Source: Caulobacteraceae bacterium UBA6225 (GTDB lineage: Bacteria; Pseudomonadota; Alphaproteobacteria; Caulobacterales; Caulobacteraceae). Taken from it: a DNA stretch of 11,651 bases. Numbering within the stretch: the first letter of the stretch is position 1; each line of letters begins with the position of its first letter. The position numbers and the translations under genes were made by a program. Below, piece by piece: positions 7,381 to 11,651 of this stretch. Below the pieces are notes generated by a model that made no database searches, was not told the origin of the DNA, and saw only the letters and a list, made by a program, of their open reading frames with translations. The DNA is taken from NCBI GenBank assembly GCA_002441055.1, contig DJWR01000196.1, positions 12,493 through 24,143 on the forward strand, read 5' to 3'.

Positions 7381-7388
7381 CTCCCCTT
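7381..7388 (-). promoter_or_regulatory. Ribosome-binding site that sets the alr start
   Basis: AAGGGGAG lies just upstream of the ATG at 7377, with 5 nt between the AGGGG core and the start. It supports a start downstream of the dnaB stop rather than the upstream in-frame codon inside dnaB. Confidence 0.75.
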
Positions 7389-7402
7389 GAACCGCCGACG
7401 GT

Positions 7403-7418
7403 CCGGGCGCAAGCCCGG
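7403..7418 (-). repeat. Perfect hairpin between dnaB and alr
   Basis: CCGGGC and GCCCGG form a perfect 6-bp stem with a 4-nt loop (TTGC on the minus strand), starting 5 nt after the dnaB stop. No T-run follows, so it is unlikely to end transcription efficiently. It may protect the dnaB 3' end or tune expression of alr. Confidence 0.45.
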
Positions 7419-7423
7419 CTGCA

Positions 7424-8914
7424 TCAGTGGGGGTCGTAGCGGCCGTCCCGAGCAAGGTTGCCGAACTTGGTCAGGTCCTCGTGGAAGGACAGCTTCACCG
7501 TTCCGATGGGGCCGTGACGCTGCTTGCCGATGACGATTTCTGCGAGGCCGCGGACCTGATCCATCTGCTCCTGCCACTTGAAGTGCTCTTCGGTGCCTTC
7601 CCGCGGCTCGGTGCGGCTGAGGTAATAGCTCTCGCGATAGATGAACATGACCATGTCGGCGTCCTGCTCGATGGAGCCGGATTCCCGAAGGTCGGAAAGC
7701 TGGGGCCGTTTATCCTCCCGGTTCTCCACCTGACGGGAGAGCTGCGAGAGCGCGATCACCGGCACCGAAAGTTCCTTGGCCAGGGCCTTCAGACCCTGGG
7801 TGATGGCGCTGACCTCCTGCACTCGGTTGTCGCTGGAGCCGGAGCCCACGGTGACCAGCTGGAGATAGTCGACCATGATCAGGTCGAGGCCCGTGGTGCG
7901 CTTGAGGCGCCGGGCGCGGGCGGTGAGTTTGGCCAGGCTCAGGCCGCCGGTGGCGTCGATATAGAGGGGCGCTTCCTGGATCTCGAGGGCGGCGTCCCGG
8001 ACGCGGCCGAACTCCATGGCGTCGATCTCACCCTTGCGCAGGCGGTCGCCCGAGACGCCAGAAGCCTCGGCCAGCAGGCGCATGGCCAGCTGCTCGGCCG
8101 ACATTTCCAGGGAGAAGAAGGCCACAACGCCGCCGCTCACCGTCTTGCGGGTCCCGTCGGGCCGCGGCTCCCAGGCATAGTTGCGGGCCACGTCGAATGC
8201 GATGTTACAGGCCAGCGAGGTCTTCCCCATGGAGGGACGGGCCGCAAGGATCACAAGGTCGGAGGGATGCAGGCCGCCGATCTTCTGGTCGAGATCGATG
8301 AGGCCGGTGGACAGGCCCGCCAGGCCCCCGTCCCGGGCATGGGCCTCGGCGGCCATGGCCACGGCGCCGTGCAGGGCGTCGGCGAAGGGGATGAAGCCCT
8401 GGCTGACGGAGCCTGTCTCGGCGAGGGCGTAGAGCTGCTGTTCGGCGGCCTCGATCTGGTCGCGGGCCGAGGTTTCGCCATCAGTGGTCTGGGCGCCGGT
8501 GGCGATCTCCTGACCGATGCGGATCAGATCCCGGCGCAGAGCCAGGTCGTAGATGGCTCGGGCATAGTCGGGGGCGTGGGTGGACGGCGGGGCCCGGTCC
8601 ACCAAATTGGCCAGATACCGCAGGCCGCCCAGTTCCTCGAACGCCGGGTCGCGGGCGAACTGCTCGGCGATAAGGATGGGCTCGGCCAGCTGACCTTTGC
8701 GGATCGAGGTTTCGATGGCGCCATAGAGGCGGCCATGGAACGGCTCGAAAAAGTGCCGCGCCTGCAGGTTGTCCCCCAGGCGCTCGAAGACGGCGTTGTC
8801 ATACAGCAGCGCCCCCAGCAGGGCCTGCTCGGCCTCCACATTGGCCGGAGCCTGGGCGAGGTGGGGTTCATCGTCCTGCGGCATGCGCAGATCCAGGGCG
8901 GGAACTAGGGCCAT
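7424..8914 (-). CDS. dnaB: Replicative DNA helicase DnaB
   Basis: Hexameric 5'-3' helicase of the replication fork. With the chosen start it has 496 residues. The N-terminal domain that contacts primase covers about 24-160 (NVEAEQALLGALL at its front), followed by a linker and the RecA-like motor domain. Walker A is ARPSMGKTS (225-233), the motif FSLEMS lies at 267-272, and Walker B is LIMVDYLQL (Asp349). QLSRQVENR and the SGSIEQDAD segment, together with the C-terminal GPIGTVKL, are also typical. A short insert (about 246-262) between Walker A and FSLEM is an alphaproteobacterial trait; there is no intein. The frame is open to a TTG at 9013, but that lies against the upstream terminator, so I prefer ATG 8912-8914. 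A downstream ATG at 8882-8884 is also possible. It heads the seven-gene cluster. Confidence 0.95.
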   Translation of the reverse strand: MALVPALDLRMPQDDEPHLAQAPANVEAEQALLGALLYDNAVFERLGDNLQARHFFEPFHGRLYGAIETSIRKGQLAEPILIAEQFARDPAFEELGGLRYLANLVDRAPPSTHAPDYARAIYDLALRRDLIRIGQEIATGAQTTDGETSARDQIEAAEQQLYALAETGSVSQGFIPFADALHGAVAMAAEAHARDGGLAGLSTGLIDLDQKIGGLHPSDLVILAARPSMGKTSLACNIAFDVARNYAWEPRPDGTRKTVSGGVVAFFSLEMSAEQLAMRLLAEASGVSGDRLRKGEIDAMEFGRVRDAALEIQEAPLYIDATGGLSLAKLTARARRLKRTTGLDLIMVDYLQLVTVGSGSSDNRVQEVSAITQGLKALAKELSVPVIALSQLSRQVENREDKRPQLSDLRESGSIEQDADMVMFIYRESYYLSRTEPREGTEEHFKWQEQMDQVRGLAEIVIGKQRHGPIGTVKLSFHEDLTKFGNLARDGRYDPH

Positions 8915-8922
8915 AGATTGCT

Positions 8923-8928
8923 GATAGC
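8923..8928 (-). promoter_or_regulatory. Possible -10 element for dnaB
   Basis: GCTATC, 8 nt before the chosen ATG, partly matches the Caulobacter housekeeping -10 consensus GCTANAWC. I see no convincing -35 at 10-14 nt spacing. If it is used, the transcript would start at or near the ATG. This is a weak call. Confidence 0.2.
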
Positions 8929-9015
8929 TTAATGGCCGCCCCGCGACTGCCGACGAAGTGTCGCGCTCAACAGGAAATCGCGAGCCTGTGGAAAGGTTGT
9001 CCCGGCGGCCCAACG

Positions 9016-9045
9016 AAAAGGGGGCGGACCTGCGCCCGCCCCCTT
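9016..9045 (-). terminator. Intrinsic terminator after the TonB-dependent receptor gene
   Basis: On the minus strand GGGGGCGG (9043-9036) and CCGCCCCC (9027-9020) form a perfect 8-bp stem with an 8-nt loop, extended by two A-T pairs and followed by TTTT. It begins about 25 nt after the receptor stop. The plus-strand side lacks a T-run, so it works in the minus direction and separates the receptor from dnaB. Confidence 0.88.
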
Positions 9046-9069
9046 CAAGGTCGTCTCAGACCGCGGGAT

Positions 9070-11493
<2,424 letters not shown>

Positions 11494-11497
11494 GTAA

Positions 11498-11503
11498 ATC
11501 CCC
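11498..11503 (-). promoter_or_regulatory. Ribosome-binding site of the receptor gene
   Basis: GGGGAT on the minus strand, with 6 nt from the GGGG core to the ATG at 11493. It lies just 3' of the leader hairpin, which may influence its accessibility. Confidence 0.6.
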
Positions 11504-11509
11504 GTCGTT

Positions 11510-11531
11510 GGGGTCCGGCGTCGCCGACCCC
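11510..11531 (-). repeat. Hairpin in the 5' leader of the receptor mRNA
   Basis: GGGGTC and GACCCC form a 6-bp outer stem, and GGC/GCC can pair inside it with one bulged base. It sits 6 nt before the GGGG of the ribosome-binding site. No T-run follows, so it is not a terminator. No known riboswitch fold is recognisable. Confidence 0.5.
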
Positions 11532-11623
11532 AGGTCCTTTGGTGGCCCTTGAGTCATTAGCTAGTGCGTATTGCGCGCCTAAAGAATGACATATCTGCAA
11601 CACTGGCTGGCCATCTTTCAGGC
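11532..11623. other. Upstream region of the receptor gene, no gene seen
   Basis: About 90 bp relatively AT-rich DNA between the right-edge terminator and the receptor leader. It should hold the receptor promoter. On the minus strand GCTAAT (within 11551-11565) resembles part of a Caulobacter -10, but no matching -35 is convincing. A GAGTC at 11551-11555 fits the GANTC site of CcrM-type methylases. I see no clear Fur box or other operator. Confidence 0.4.
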
Positions 11624-11651
11624 AAAGAAAAAGCGGCCCGGAGCCTGGGCT
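11624..11651 (-). terminator. Intrinsic terminator cut by the right edge of the window
   Basis: On the plus strand AAAAAGCGGCCCGGAGC is followed by CTGG and then GCT, which starts to pair back with the AGC before the tetraloop. Read on the minus strand the arm ends in CCGC followed by TTTTTCTTT. The other arm lies beyond the window. It would end a minus-strand gene to the right, ahead of the receptor promoter. Confidence 0.65.

Noticed and set aside
7427..8908. 493-residue plus-strand open frame opposite dnaB
   Set aside because: Antisense shadow of a clear DnaB gene. The translation shows no domain and the typical Gly/His/Gln bias of an antisense reading.
8915..9013. 33-residue N-terminal extension of DnaB from a TTG
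   Set aside because: The TTG abuts the T-run of the preceding terminator, leaving no room for a promoter or leader, and the extra residues do not look like DnaB.
11570..11605. Possible Fur box ahead of the receptor gene
   Set aside because: TTGCAGATATGTCATTC has a superficial likeness to iron-box sequences but lacks a convincing palindrome, so iron control is not claimed.

Overview
The window is a high-GC stretch of an alphaproteobacterial chromosome. Protein style (KA-rich Der tail, alphaproteobacterial DnaB insert, a TonB-dependent receptor with an EIVVTGTR-type N-terminus) and the gene order suggest Caulobacterales (Caulobacter, Phenylobacterium or relatives); this is inference, since no 16S gene is present. 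Nearly all of it is core housekeeping DNA. I see no phage, transposon, CRISPR array, tRNA or rRNA gene, and nothing that amounts to a new defence or mobile system.

Layout. At the left edge, on the plus strand, is the 3' part of der (second GTPase domain, KH-like domain and a long basic tail). It runs into and overlaps by 47 bp a convergent short-chain dehydrogenase gene. From there to about 8.9 kb everything is on the minus strand. In transcription order the genes are dnaB (replicative helicase), alr (alanine racemase), radA (recombination ATPase), cvpA (membrane protein), purF (first enzyme of purine synthesis), a YfeH/SLC10A7-type transporter, and the dehydrogenase. Spacing is tight: 46 and 59 bp gaps for the first two junctions, three consecutive 4-bp stop/start overlaps (radA-cvpA, cvpA-purF, purF-transporter), then a 9 bp gap. 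The cluster looks like one operon with translational coupling in its distal half, and it uses two TTG starts and one GTG start.

Upstream of dnaB, on the same strand, is an independent unit: an 807-residue TonB-dependent outer-membrane receptor with a clear signal peptide, its own ribosome-binding site, a 5' leader hairpin, and a strong intrinsic terminator between its stop and dnaB. The right edge of the window cuts through what looks like the terminator of the next minus-strand gene.

The points most worth a second look are small departures inside familiar genes. PurF has the propeptide of the Fe-S class but lacks three of the four cluster cysteines. The Der G4 motif reads AKWD instead of NKWD. 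The der 3' end is antisense to the dehydrogenase 3' end. Alr has Gln where many homologues carry a carbamylated Lys. There are also leader and intercistronic hairpins.
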